Shown here piece by piece: positions 23,366-35,300 of a stretch of 40,391 nucleotides of DNA. Source of the stretch: Actinidia chinensis (lineage: Eukaryota; Streptophyta; Magnoliopsida; Ericales; Actinidiaceae). A program made the translations under genes and the position numbers. How positions within the stretch are numbered: the stretch's first letter is position 1; every line of letters begins with the position of its first letter. Location of the stretch: assembly GCA_009663005.1 (NCBI GenBank), contig VIGQ01000547.1:5001-45391 (forward strand), given 5' to 3'. The notes under the pieces were generated by a model. The model made no database searches and was not told the DNA's origin. It was given only the letters and a program-made list of their open reading frames with translations.

Positions 23366-26300
23366 TACCCCGCAAAACAAAAACAAAGGCAAAACAGTCG
23401 CCTAAATAGTATCTCAAGTAATTTCAAATCAGCATAATATGAAATAGGCAAAATACAACATAAGGTATTGTCTAATAATACCTATTAACGTGAGGTTGAA
23501 TTGAACCCGAAAAATTCAATCTCAAGTAGTAACACTGACCCAGATAAATTTACAAAATTATAGCAATATTTAGTACAACAATATTTAAAGGTGTGGGGGT
23601 AAAGTATCATAGGTATGGGCTAGGTACGCTATTAGCATGGTAATCCATCGAGTCCATAATATGGGTCCTCGCATAAATTAAAATGGAAATGACAAACAGT
23701 CACTACTCATACTCAAAAATTCAAATCAGCCATAATTTGAAATAACAAGTACAACATAGGCATTGATCATGATACTACGAAAATAACTTCAGGTGAAGAT
23801 AAACAGATAATCAACAGCAATTACTAACCTCTCGCAAACAAAACAAATGCAAAAATAGTTGCTAATATTACACAAAAATTCAAATCTGCATAATATGAAA
23901 TAAAAAAAATACAACATAACGTATTGTCAATAATACCTAATTACTTGAGGTTAACTTGAACCGCGAAAAAATTTTCATCTCAAGGTAATTAGACCCAAGA
24001 TAAATTTACAAAATTTTATAGTCATTTTTACGTACCACAATATTTACAAAGGTGTGGGGGTATGTATTTCAATAGTTCTTGGGCCTAGGTATCGTATTAG
24101 CATGGTACAACACATCCAATCGAGTCCATAATATTGGTCCTCGCAAAGAAATAAATGCACAAGTCACTACTCATTACTTAAAAATGTCAAATCAGCATAA
24201 TTTGAAACAAAAGTACACATAGGCATTGACATAACTATTACTACCGAATTACTTGATGGTTTGAAGATAAACAGATAAATAAAACTTTTATACCTCGCAA
24301 AACCAACAAATGCAAACAGTCGCTAATACTTACTCAAATTCAAATCAGCATAATATGCATAGGCAAAATACAACATAAGGTATTGTCCTAATAATACCTA
24401 ATTAACGTGAGGTTGAAATTGAACCCGAAAATTCAAATCTCAATTAGTTAAGACTCCAAGTAAATTTACAAAATTTATAGCATTTTTACGTACGCCATAT
24501 TTTAAAGGTGTGGGGGTAAGTATTTCATCTAGGTCACCTGGCCTAGGGAAGCGCATTAGCATGGTACATCCAATCGCGTCCATAATATGGTCCGCCAACA
24601 TAAAATAAATGCAACAGTCACTACTCATTACTCAAAAATTCAAATCAGCATAATTTGAATACACAAAGTACAACTAAGGCATTGACATCTACTACCGAAA
24701 TAAATTCAGGTTGAAGCATAAACCAATAATCACAGCATTTACCCCTCGCAAAACAAAACAAATGCAAAAATAGTTTGCTAAATATACACAAAATTCAATT
24801 TGCATAAATGAAATAAAAAAAATACATATAACGTATTGTCTAATAATACCTATTTAACTTGTGTTGAAATGACACCCGAGAAATTCAATCTCAAGTTAAT
24901 GAAGACCCAATATAATTTAACAAATTTATAGCAAATTTTTACGTACCACAATAGTTAAAGGTGTGGAGATATGTATTTTCGGAGTTCTTGGTCCAAGGTA
25001 TCGCTATTAGCATGGTACAATCCATCGTTCCCGACAGGCATTGGTCCTCGAAAATAAAGAAATACAAAAAGTCACTAGTCCTTACTTACAACAAATATCC
25101 AAATGCAGCATAATTTTAATAGATCTAGTACACACACTAAAAACATGGCCACTATAATACCAAACCGTGAATAACTTTGAGTTTTGAAGTTAACCAGATA
25201 ATCAACAGCATTTGCCCTCGTAAAACCAAACCAATACAAAACAGTCGCAATATACTCAAAAATTCAAATCACCATAATCTGAAAATAGGCAAAATACAAC
25301 ATAAGGATTGTCTAATAATACCTAATAACGGAGGTTGAAATTGAAACCCGAAAAATTTCAATCTCAAGTTAATTAAGACCCAGATAAATTTATATAAATT
25401 TTATAACAATTTTTTTTTACGTACCACCATATTTAAAGCTGTGGGGGTTGTATTTCATAGTCCTTGGGCCTAGTATCGCTATTAGCATGGTACATCCAAT
25501 CATCCACATATTGGTCCTCTAAAAATAAAGTAAATGCAAAAAGCACTATCGTTACTCAAAAATTCAAATCAGCATAATTTGAAATACACAAAGTACGACA
25601 TAAGGCTTGAACATATAATACCGAATTAACTTGATGTTGAATGATAAACAGATAATTACGAATTTACCCTCGCAAACAAAATACATGCAAAAATAGTTGC
25701 TAAATATTACACACAAAAAGCACATCAGCATAATATGAAATAAAAAAAATACAACATAACGTATTGTCTACTATACCTATTAACTTGAATTGAAAATTGA
25801 ACCCGAGAAATTTCAATCTCAGTAATGCAGACCCAAGATAAATACAAAATTTATAGCATTTTTACGTAAGCCAATTTTAAAGTTGTGGGGGTATTATTTC
25901 ATAGGTCCTTGGGCCTTGGTAGCGCTATTAGCATGGTACATCATCGAGTCCCACAGCATTGGTCCTCGCAAAATAACAAATCCAAAAGTCCACTAGTGTC
26001 ATTACTAAAAATTCAATCAGCCTATTTTAAATAGATATAGTAACAACATAAAACATGGACATATAATACCGAATTAACTTGAGTTGAAGTTAACAATAAT
26101 CACAATAGCATTTGCCCTCGTAAAACAAAACCACTCCAAAACATCGCTAATATTACTCAAAAATTCAAATCAGCATAATACGAAATAGACAAAATACAAT
26201 ATAAGGTATTGTCTAATAATACCTAATTAACTTGAGGTGGAAATTGAACCGGGAATTCATTCAAGTTATTAAGACCCAAGATAAATTTATAAATTTATAG

Positions 26301-26868
26301 CAAATTTTTACGTATCACAATATTTTAAGGTGTGGATATATTGTATTTCATAAAAGTTTCCTTGGCTAGTTTTCGCTATTAGTATGGTACATCCAATCGA
26401 GTCCACAGCATTGTTCCCTCGCAAAATAAAACATCAAAAAGTCACACTAGTCATACAAAAAATCAACAATCAGCCTATTAAATAGCAAAGTAAATAGACA
26501 AGGACATTAATACCGATTAAGTTGAGGTTGAAGTTAAATCAGATAATCTAACACCATTTGCCCTCGCAAAACAAAAAACAAATACAAACAGTCCGCTAAT
26601 ATTACTCAAAATTCAAATGCAGCATAATTGTAAATAGAGGCAAAATACAACATAAGGTATTGTCTAATAATACCTAATTAACGTGAGGTTGAAATTGAAC
26701 CCGAAAAATTTCAATCTCAAGTTAGTTAAGACCCAAGATAAATTTACAAAATTTATAGCAATTTTTACGTACCACAATATTTAAAGGTGTGGGGGTAAGT
26801 ATTTCATAGGTCTTGGGCCTAGGTATCGCTATTAGCATGGTACATCCAATCGAGTCCATAATATTGGT

Positions 26869-27328
26869 CCTCGCAAAATAAAATAAATGCAAACAGTCAC
26901 TACTCATTACTCAAAAATTCAAATCAGCATAATTTGAAATACACAAAGTACAACATAAGGCATTGACATATACTACCGAAATAACTTCAGGTTGAAGATA
27001 AACCAGATAATCAACAGCATTTACCCTCGCAAAACAAAACAAATGCAAAAATAGTTGCTAAATATTACACAAAAATTCAAATTTGCATAATATGAAATAA
27101 AAAAAATACAATATAACGTATTGTCTAATAATACCTAATTAACTTGAGGTTGAAATTGAACCCGAGAAATTTCAATCTCAAGTTAATGAAGACCCAAGAT
27201 AAATTTACAAAATTTATAGCAATTTTACGTACCACATATTTAAAGGTGTGGAGATATGGTATTTCGGAGTTCTTGTCCAAGGTATCGAATATTAGCATGG
27301 TACCATCCAATCGTCCCACCGCATTGGT
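26869..27328. repeat. Reference satellite unit (460 bp) showing its two-segment structure
   Basis: One of the least damaged copies. Measured from CCTCGC to CCTCGC: segment A is 26869-27024 (156 bp) and segment B is 27025-27328 (304 bp). The first ~150 bp of B is a diverged copy of A; both run CCTCGCAAAA-(T/C)AAAA, then ATTAC-CAAAAATTCAAAT, GCATAAT-TGAAATA, TACAA-ATAA-G-ATTG, then TACC-AA(TT)AACTT-AGGTTGAA. The remaining ~150 bp of B holds the inverted repeat, TACGTACC (SnaBI site TACGTA) and the conserved GCATGGTACATCC region. Most other units also have CCTAGG (AvrII) and many TTAATTAA (PacI). Confidence 0.88.
27138..27187. repeat. Inverted repeat (20-bp arms, 10-bp spacer) within each satellite unit
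   Basis: Left arm 27138-27157 is ATTAACTTGAGGTTGAAATT; right arm 27168-27187 is AATTTCAATCTCAAGTTAAT, its reverse complement except for one position (G-T pair if single-stranded). The spacer is GAACCCGAGA. The same structure is visible in the great majority of units in all three blocks, even when the surrounding sequence is heavily altered. Confidence 0.9.
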
Positions 27329-29644
27329 CCTCGCAAAAATAACAGAAATACAAAAAGTAACTAGTCATTACTAAAAATTCAAATCAGCATAATTTAAAAT
27401 CGATATAGTACACAACATAAAAACATGGACATATAATACGAATTAACTTGAGTTTGAATTAAACCAGATAATCTACAACATTTGCCCTCGCAAAACCAAA
27501 ACAAATACAAAACAGTCGCCTAAAATTACTCAAAAATTCCAAAATGCAATATGAAATAGGCAAAATAACAACAAAGGTAGTGTCTAAAAAAAAAACAAAA
27601 AATTAAAAATATATACCTAATTAAACCGTGAGGTTGAAAGTGAACCCGAAAAATTCATCTCAAGTTAATTAAGACCCAAGATAAATTTATAAAAATTTAT
27701 AACAATTTTTACGGACCACAGTATTAAGGTGTGGGGTATGTATTTCCTAGGTCTTGGGCTAGGATCGCTATTAGCAAGGTACATCCAATCGAGTCCACAG
27801 TATTGGTCCTCACAAAATAAAGTAAATGCAAAAAGTCACTAATCGTTACTCAAAAATTCAAATCAGCATAATTTGAAATACACAAAGTATGACATAAGGC
27901 ATTGACATATAATACCGAATTAACTTGAGGTTGAAGATAAACCAGATAATTAACAGAATTTACCCTCGCAAAACAAAATAAATGCAAAAATAGTTGCTAA
28001 ATATTACACAAAAATTAAAATCAGCATAATATGAAATAAAAAAAATACAACATAACGTATTGTCTAATAATACCTAATTAACTTGAGATTGAAATTGAAC
28101 CCGAGAAATTTCAATCTCAAGTTAATGAAGACCCAAGATAAATTTACAAACTTTATAGCAATTTTTACGTACCACAATATTAAAGGTGTGGGGTATGTAT
28201 TTCAAGGTCTGGGCCTTGGGTATCGCATTTAGCATGGGACATCCAATCGAGTCCACAGCATTGAGTCCTCGCAAACATACAGAAATACAAAAAAGTCATA
28301 GTCATTACTAAAAATTCAAATCAGCATAATTCGAAATAGACATATTACAAGCATAAAACATGGACATATATACCGAAATTAACTGAGGTTTAAGGAGAAA
28401 ACCAGATAATCAACAGCATTTACCCTCGCAAAACAAAACAACTACAAAAACAGTCGCTAAATATTGCTCAAAAATTCCAAATCAGCATACGAGGAAATAG
28501 ACAAAATACAATATAAGGTATTGTCTAAAATACTAATTAAACTTGAGGGTGGAAATTGAACCGGGAATTTCAATCTCAAGTTAATTAAGACCCAAGACAA
28601 ATTATAAAATTTATAGCAATTTTTACTTACCACAATTTTTAAGGTGTGGAAATATGTATTTCAGATATTATTGGTGTTCTTGGGCCTAGGTACCGCTATT
28701 AGCATGGTAAAATCCAATCAGTCCACAAAATTGGTCCTCGCAAAAATAACACAAATACAACAAAAAGCCATTAGTCATACAAAAAAATTCAAATAGCATA
28801 ATTGAAAATAGGACTAGTACAACATAGACACGGACATATAATACCGAATTAATGAGGTGAAGTAAACCAGATAATCAACAGCATTTGCCCGCAAAAACAA
28901 AACAAATACAAAACAGTCGCTAAATATTACTCAAAAATTAAATAAGTTATGAATATGAAAATAGACAAAAATACAATATAAGTATTGTCTAATAATACCT
29001 AATTAACCTTGAGATTGAAATTGAACCCGGGAAATTTCAATCTCAAGTTAATTAAGACCCACGAGAAATTTATAAAATCTATAGCAATTTTTACGTACCA
29101 TAATATTTAAAGGTGTGGAGATATGTATTTCGGAGAACTTGGTCCTAGGTATCGCTATTAGCATGGTACATCCAATCGAGTTCACAGCATTGGTCCTCAA
29201 AAATTAAAAGAAATGCAAAAAGTCACTAGTCATTACAAAAAAATTCAAATCAGAATAATATGAAATAGATAAAGTACAACATAAGACAAGGACATATAAT
29301 ACCGAATTATGTTGAGGTTGAAGTAAACCAGATAATGTACCAGCATTTGCCCTCGCAAAACAAAACAAATACAAACAGTCCGCTAAATATTACTCAAAAA
29401 TTCAAATCAGGCATAATATGAAAATGACAAATACAATATAAGTATTGTCTATAATACCTAATTACTTGAGGTGTGAAATTGAACGCTGGGAAATTTCATC
29501 TCAAGTTAATTAAGACCCAAGACAAATTTATAAATTTATAGCAATTTTTACATTACCACATATTTAAGGTGTGAATATGTATTTCAGAATGTTCTTGGGC
29601 CTAGGTATCGCTATTAGCATGGACATCCCCATCGAGTCCAGAGC

Positions 29645-31374
29645 GGAAGAACATGAAGAGAAAAGCGGGGAGGGAGAAAGAGGGGAGGGGTGAGTACTGG
29701 GGATGGGGGAAGAACCTGGGGGGAATAGAGGAACGAGGAAGGGAAGAAGGGGTTTAGAGAAATAATTGAAAAAGGGGCGGAGTGGGAGAGAGTGTGGCAT
29801 AGAGGAATAGGGGGGGAAAGAAGGAAAGGGTGGGAGTTCGTTACCATTATACCTACATTGTCATTAACTCTGACATCTGCGTTCTCTCCCACCAGAAGAT
29901 GGAAAGGTGTAGCTCTGCGGATTACCGCCGCTACGGATCTGTAGATGCCGGGAAAAGAAGAAGCAGACAAAAAACATAATGCTGGGTATCTCTGGGACGA
30001 GGGTAAAGAGAGTAGGCATTGTTAGAAGAATTGGGGGTACGGAAATAAGCGGCTGTGGTTGTGAGGGACACGCGGTCCAGCTGGGAGCGGGAAAGAGGGG
30101 AAGACGGGAAGAGATAAGTTGGTTGGGAGGGAGGTCGGGCTAGAAGCGAGGGGGGGTGTCCAGCTCTGTGCGTTGAGATGAATGGAAGGATAATGTAAGG
30201 GAAAGTGTTACGGGAATTGAGACGGAGGAAAACTGGGTTCGAGAAGTTGGTGAGAGTGGTGAGGGAGATAGGGAGGCGGCAAGAAGGGAAAAAGGCGGCA
30301 GACGGGGGCTCCTTGAGGGAGCGGTAACGGGTGGGGGGGGGGAGGGGAGGAAGTGAGTGGGGCATAGGATGGTAAGAGGACACATAAAGATAGGAAGTCA
30401 AGTCTAATGATCTGGAAGAGGGGGGGGATTGGCAGGATGTAGTAGACCGCGGTTTTCGGGGAGCCCCAACGTTACAGGGGGGGAAATTGGGAAGTGGAGG
30501 AGTTGAGGTGGAGGGAGGGGTGAGTGGGAGGGAGAAGAAGAGGTTGAGTGGAAAGGACTTATGGGGACGGAATGTGAGGTGTGGGGGGAACGAAGGGTGG
30601 CGAATACGCGAGGCATGAGGGATAATCAGGAAGCAGGATAGAAGAAAGGAATGAGGAAAAGCCGAAGGAGGAGTGAAGGGACTTAGGGTAGGCTCAGAGG
30701 GGGTATCAGGACGTGAGGGTGATGAGTTGGGGGGGGGGTGGATAACGGGGGGGGGGAAGATCAAGGAAGAGGGTATAAAAGGGAAGCATAACCGGGAATG
30801 GTTAGGCGGGGGCAGTGAAAGAAGGGTTGGGACAAAAGGCCGCGGGAGGATGGCTGCAGCAAGGCGTGGGCGGAAATTGGGGAATGGAGGGGTAAGTACG
30901 TGAGAGTGGAGAGAAGATAGCTGGATGGCAGTGGGGAAGACGGAACAAGAGGGGGAAGAAATAGGGGGGGAAGGGAGTTAAGTTGAGATGGAGAGAGGAA
31001 GGGAGAGACGAAGCGGAAAAGGGGAAGGAGACATAAAACGGGATATGCATGGGAGAATGAGAGCGACAGATGGAAGAGGGGATGGGTGGGTACCCTAAGG
31101 GTATAAGGGGAGAAAAGGGAACTAGGGGGGAAGAGTATGGAGGGGGAACTATTCCAATATAGTTGTGGGTGAAGTGGGCTCAACGCAGGGTGAGGTGAAG
31201 AGAGGTATGAAAGTGGGTTAACAGAACGTAGGCGGGGGTGTAAGGGTGGGGAAGTTGAAAAGGGCGAAAAGAAAAAAGGTAAGAATGGAGAACAGATACG
31301 GTATGTGAGCCCGCTAGATTGGGGAGCTACGGTTGGAAAAGAAAAGAACCAGGGCGAGGACCCGCCTCTTTTTT
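29645..31374. other. 1.73-kb purine-rich block of unknown origin inserted in a satellite unit
   Basis: Almost all G and A on the plus strand, with G runs of 7-10 bases (for example near 29808, 30152, 30421, 30731, 30750, 30964). Only about 29835-29960 is of mixed composition. The satellite stops at ATCGAGTCCAGAGC and resumes at CCTCGCACATTAACAC, that is, at nearly the same point of the unit, with only a few bases lost. I see no target duplication, terminal repeat, tandem period or homology to the other elements here. The apparent frames of 277, 209 and 118 codons on the minus strand are runs of Ser, Pro and Leu forced by C/T-rich DNA and are not credible genes. It could be a real polypurine low-complexity insert or a low-quality assembly patch. 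Confidence 0.6.
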
Positions 31375-32255
31375 CCTCGCACATTAACACAAATTACAAA
31401 AAGCCACTGAGTCTTACAAAAAATTCAATATCATTTTGAAAATAGACATGTGACAACATAGACACGGACATATAAACCGAATTAAACTTGAGGTTGAAGT
31501 TAAACCAGATATCAACAGCATTGCCCTCGCAAAAACAAAACAAATACAAACAGTCCTAAATAATTACTCAACAATTCAAATCATTATCATAGAATAGCCA
31601 AAATCAATACATATAAGGTATTGTCCTAATAATACCTAATTAAGTTTGATATTGAAATTGAACCTCGGGAATTTCAATCTCAGTTAATTAAGACCCACGA
31701 AATTTAAAAATCTATAAGCAATTTTTACATACCATAAGTATTGTAAAGGTGTGGAATAGTATTTCGGAGAACTTGGTCCTAGGTATCGGCTTATTAGCTG
31801 GTACATCCAATCGAGTTCCATCATTGGTCCTCAAAAATTAAAGAAATGCAAAACGTCACTAGTATTACAAAAAAATTCAATCAGAATAATATTAAATATG
31901 ATAAAGTACAACATAAGACAAGGACATATAATACGATTATGTTGAGGTTGAAGTTAAACCAGAACTGTACTCATTTGCCCTCGCAAAACAAACAAATACA
32001 AAACAATCGCTAAATTTACTCAAAAATTCAAATTCAGCATAATTATGAATGACAAAATACAATATAAGGTATTGTCTAATAATACCTAATTAACATGAGG
32101 TGAAATTGAACCCGGGAATTTCAATCTCCAGTTAATTAAGACCCAAGATAATTTAACAAAATTTATACAATTCTTACGTACCCCATATTTTAAGGTTGGT
32201 AGATATTATGTTCAGAAAAAGTTCTTGGCCTAGGTAATCGATATTAGCATGGTAG

Positions 32256-32323
32256 AAAAAAAAAAAAAAAACAAAGGAAAAAAAAAAAAAAAAAAAAAAA
32301 ACAAAAAAAAAAAAAAAAAAAAA

Positions 32324-32357
<34 letters not shown>
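32256..32357. repeat. 102-bp A-homopolymer patch with isolated C and G bases
   Basis: Runs of about 17-33 A broken by single C bases and one GG replace part of a satellite unit just after TATTAGCATGGTA. The satellite continues with TCCAATCGGAGTCC. The 70-codon lysine-rich frame here is only this tract. Confidence 0.9.
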
Positions 32358-32358
<1 letters not shown>

Positions 32359-35300
32359 AAAGAAATCCAATCGGAGTCCACAACATTGGTCCTCGCAAAA
32401 TCACAAATACAAAAAATCACTAGTCATTACAAAAAAATCAAATCAGTCATATTTAAAATAGACCAAGTACAACATAAGACAAGGCATATAATACCGACTT
32501 AAGTAGAGGTTGAAGTTAAACCAGATAATCTACAGCATTTGCCCTCGCAAAACAAAACAATACAAAACAGTCGCTAAATATTACACAAAAATTTCAAATC
32601 ATTATAATTTGAATAGACAAAATACAATAAGGTATTGTCCAATAATACCTTAATTTAACTTGAGGTTGAAATTGAAACCCGCATAAATTTTCAATCTCAG
32701 TGTTCCATACCCAAGATAATTTACAAATTTATAGCAATTTTTACGTACCATATATTAAAGGTGTGGATATATGTATTTCGGAGAACTTGGTCCTAGGTAT
32801 CGCTATGTAGCTGGTACATTCCAATCGAGTCACGCATTGGTCCCTCCAAAATAAAAGAAATGCAAAAAAGTCACTACTCATTACTCAAAATTTAAATCCG
32901 CATAATTTAAAATACATCAAAGTACCACATAAGGCATGACAATATAATACCGAATTAACTTCAGGTGAAGTAAACCAGATCATCTACAGCATTTGCCCTC
33001 GCAAACCAAAACCAATACAAAACGTCGCTAATATTACCAAATTCAAATCAGCATAATATGAAATAGACAAAATCAATATAAGGTATTGTCTAATAATACC
33101 TAATTAACATGAGGGTGAAATTGAACCTGGGAAATTTCATCTCAAGTTAATTAAGACCCAAGACAATTTATAAAATCTATAGCAATTTTACGTACCACAA
33201 TATTTTAAGGTGGGAATTGTATTTCATAAAATTTCTTGGGCCTAGGTATCGCTATTAGCATGGGACTCCCAATCGATTCCACACATTGGTCCTCTCAATA
33301 ACACAAATACAAAAAGTCACTATTCATTTACAAAAATTCAATCAGCATAATAGGAAATAGACAAAGTAAACTAGTCCAAGGACATATAAACCGAATTCAG
33401 TTGGGTGAAGTTAAACCAATAATCTCAGCATTTGGCCCTCGCAAAACAAAACAAATACCAAACAGTCGCTAAATATGACTCAAATTCAAATCAGTATAAT
33501 ATTAAATAGCCAAATACAATATAAGGTATTCGTCTAAAATACCTAATTAACTTGAGGTGCAAATTGAAACCCCGGGAATTTCAATCTCAAGTTAATTAAG
33601 ACCCAAGAAATTTATAAAACTCTAGCAATTTTTTACGTACCACATATTTTAAGGTGTGTTGGGAGATATGTATTTCAGAAAATTTCTTGGGGGCCTAGGT
33701 ATCGCTATGTAGGGCATGTACATCATCGAGTCCCAACATTTGGTTCTCAGTGCAAATAACACAAATACAAAAGTCACTAGTCATTTACAAAAAATTCAAT
33801 CACATAATTGAAAATAGACAAAGACAACATAAGACAAGGACATATAATAACGAATTAAGTTGAGGTTAAGTTAAACAGATAACCTAGCAGCATTTGCCTC
33901 TCAAAACAAAACAATACAAAATCAGTCGCTAATATTACACAAAATTCAAATCAGTATAATTTGAAATAGACACAATACAATATAAGGTATTGTCCAATAA
34001 TCCTAATTACTTGAGGTGAAATTGAACCCGAGAAATTTCAATCTCAAGTAGTTAAGACCCAAGATAAATTTACAAAATTTATAGCAATTTTTGCTCACCA
34101 TAATATTTAAAGGGGTAGATATGTTTTTCGGAGAACTTGGTCCTAGGTTTAAATCCGCTATTAGCATGGTACATCCAATCGAGTCCACAGCATTGGTCCT
34201 CAAAAAATAAATAAATGCAAAAAGTCACTAGTCATTACAAAAATTCCAAATCAAATAATATGAAACAGATAAGACAACATAAGACAAGGCCATATACTAC
34301 CGAATTAAGTTGAGGTTGAGTTAATCCAGGATAATTTACAGCATTTGCCCTCGCAAAACACAACAAATACAAAACAGTCGCTAAATATTACTCAAAAATT
34401 CAAATCAGCATAATATAATAGACAAATACATTAAGGGTATTGTCTAATAATACCTAATTAACTTAAGTTGAAATTAACCCGGGAAATTTAATCTCAGATC
34501 TTAAGACCCAAGGGAAATTTACAAATTCTATAGCATTGTACGTAAAAAAAACCATAATATTCAAAGGTGTGGAGATATGTATTTTAAGAGTTCTTGGCCT
34601 AGGTATCGCTATTAGCATGGTACATCCAATCGGTCCACAGCCATTGGTTCCTCCGCAAAATAACACAATACAAAAAGTCACTATTCATAACAAAAAATTC
34701 AAATCAGGCATAATATGAAATAGACAAAGTACAACATAAGTCAAGGACATCTAATGCCCGAATTGTTGAGGTTTAAGTTAAACAGGATAATGTACAGCAT
34801 TTGTCCTCGCAAACAAATCAAATACAAAACAGTCGCTAAATATTACTCCAAAATTCAAATCATTATAATATGAAAATAGACAAAATACAATATAAGGTAT
34901 TGTCCTATAATACCTCTAATTAACTGAAGTGCAATTGAACCCGGGAATTTCAATCTGCAAGTTAATTAAGACGCCAAGACAAATTTATAAAATCTATAGC
35001 AATTTTACGTACCACAATATTTGAAGGTTGGAGATATGTATTTCAGAAAAGTTCTTGGGCCTATGTATCGCTATTAGCATGTACATCCAATCGAGTCCAC
35101 AACATTGGTCCTCCTCGCACAATAACACCAAATACAAAAACATCACTATCATTACAAAAAATTTCAAATCAGCATAATTTAAAATAGACAAATCCAACAT
35201 AGACAAGGCATATAATACCGAATAAGTTGAGTGAAGTTAAACCAGATAATCTACAGCCATTGTGCCCTCGCAAAACAAAACAAATACAAAACGTCGCTAA

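Larger units (their letters stand above)
21875..29644. repeat. Satellite array, block 2 (about 16-17 units)
   Basis: Resumes in the same phase and orientation as block 1, as expected if the solo LTR entered a continuous array. GGTCCTCGC-type anchors recur near 22260, 22715, 23175, 23665, 24140, 24595, 25045, 25515, 25965, 26415, 26869, 27329, 27808, 28265, 28738 and 29195. Many units in the first part carry GTGTGGGGGTATGTATTTCATAGGTC where others have GTGTGGAGATATGTATTTCAGAGTTC. The cleanest copies are around 26640-27220. The block stops mid-unit at ATCGAGTCCAGAGC, where the purine-rich insert begins. Confidence 0.95.

Noticed and set aside
27138..27187. Possible rho-independent terminator or microRNA precursor from the hairpin
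   Set aside because: The hairpin repeats in each satellite unit, is AT-rich with no T tail, and no gene precedes it; no evidence of transcription can be seen.
27138..27200. CENP-B-box-like motif around CTCGGGTT
   Set aside because: The required TTCG at the correct spacing before CGGG is absent.
29931..30764. 277-codon minus-strand open frame (and 209- and 118-codon frames nearby), the longest in the window
   Set aside because: Composed of Ser, Pro, Leu and Thr dictated by a C/T-rich strand; overlapping frames in the same tract look alike, and there is no domain or start context.
32249..32461. Lysine-rich 70-codon frame
   Set aside because: It is the translation of an A-homopolymer patch.
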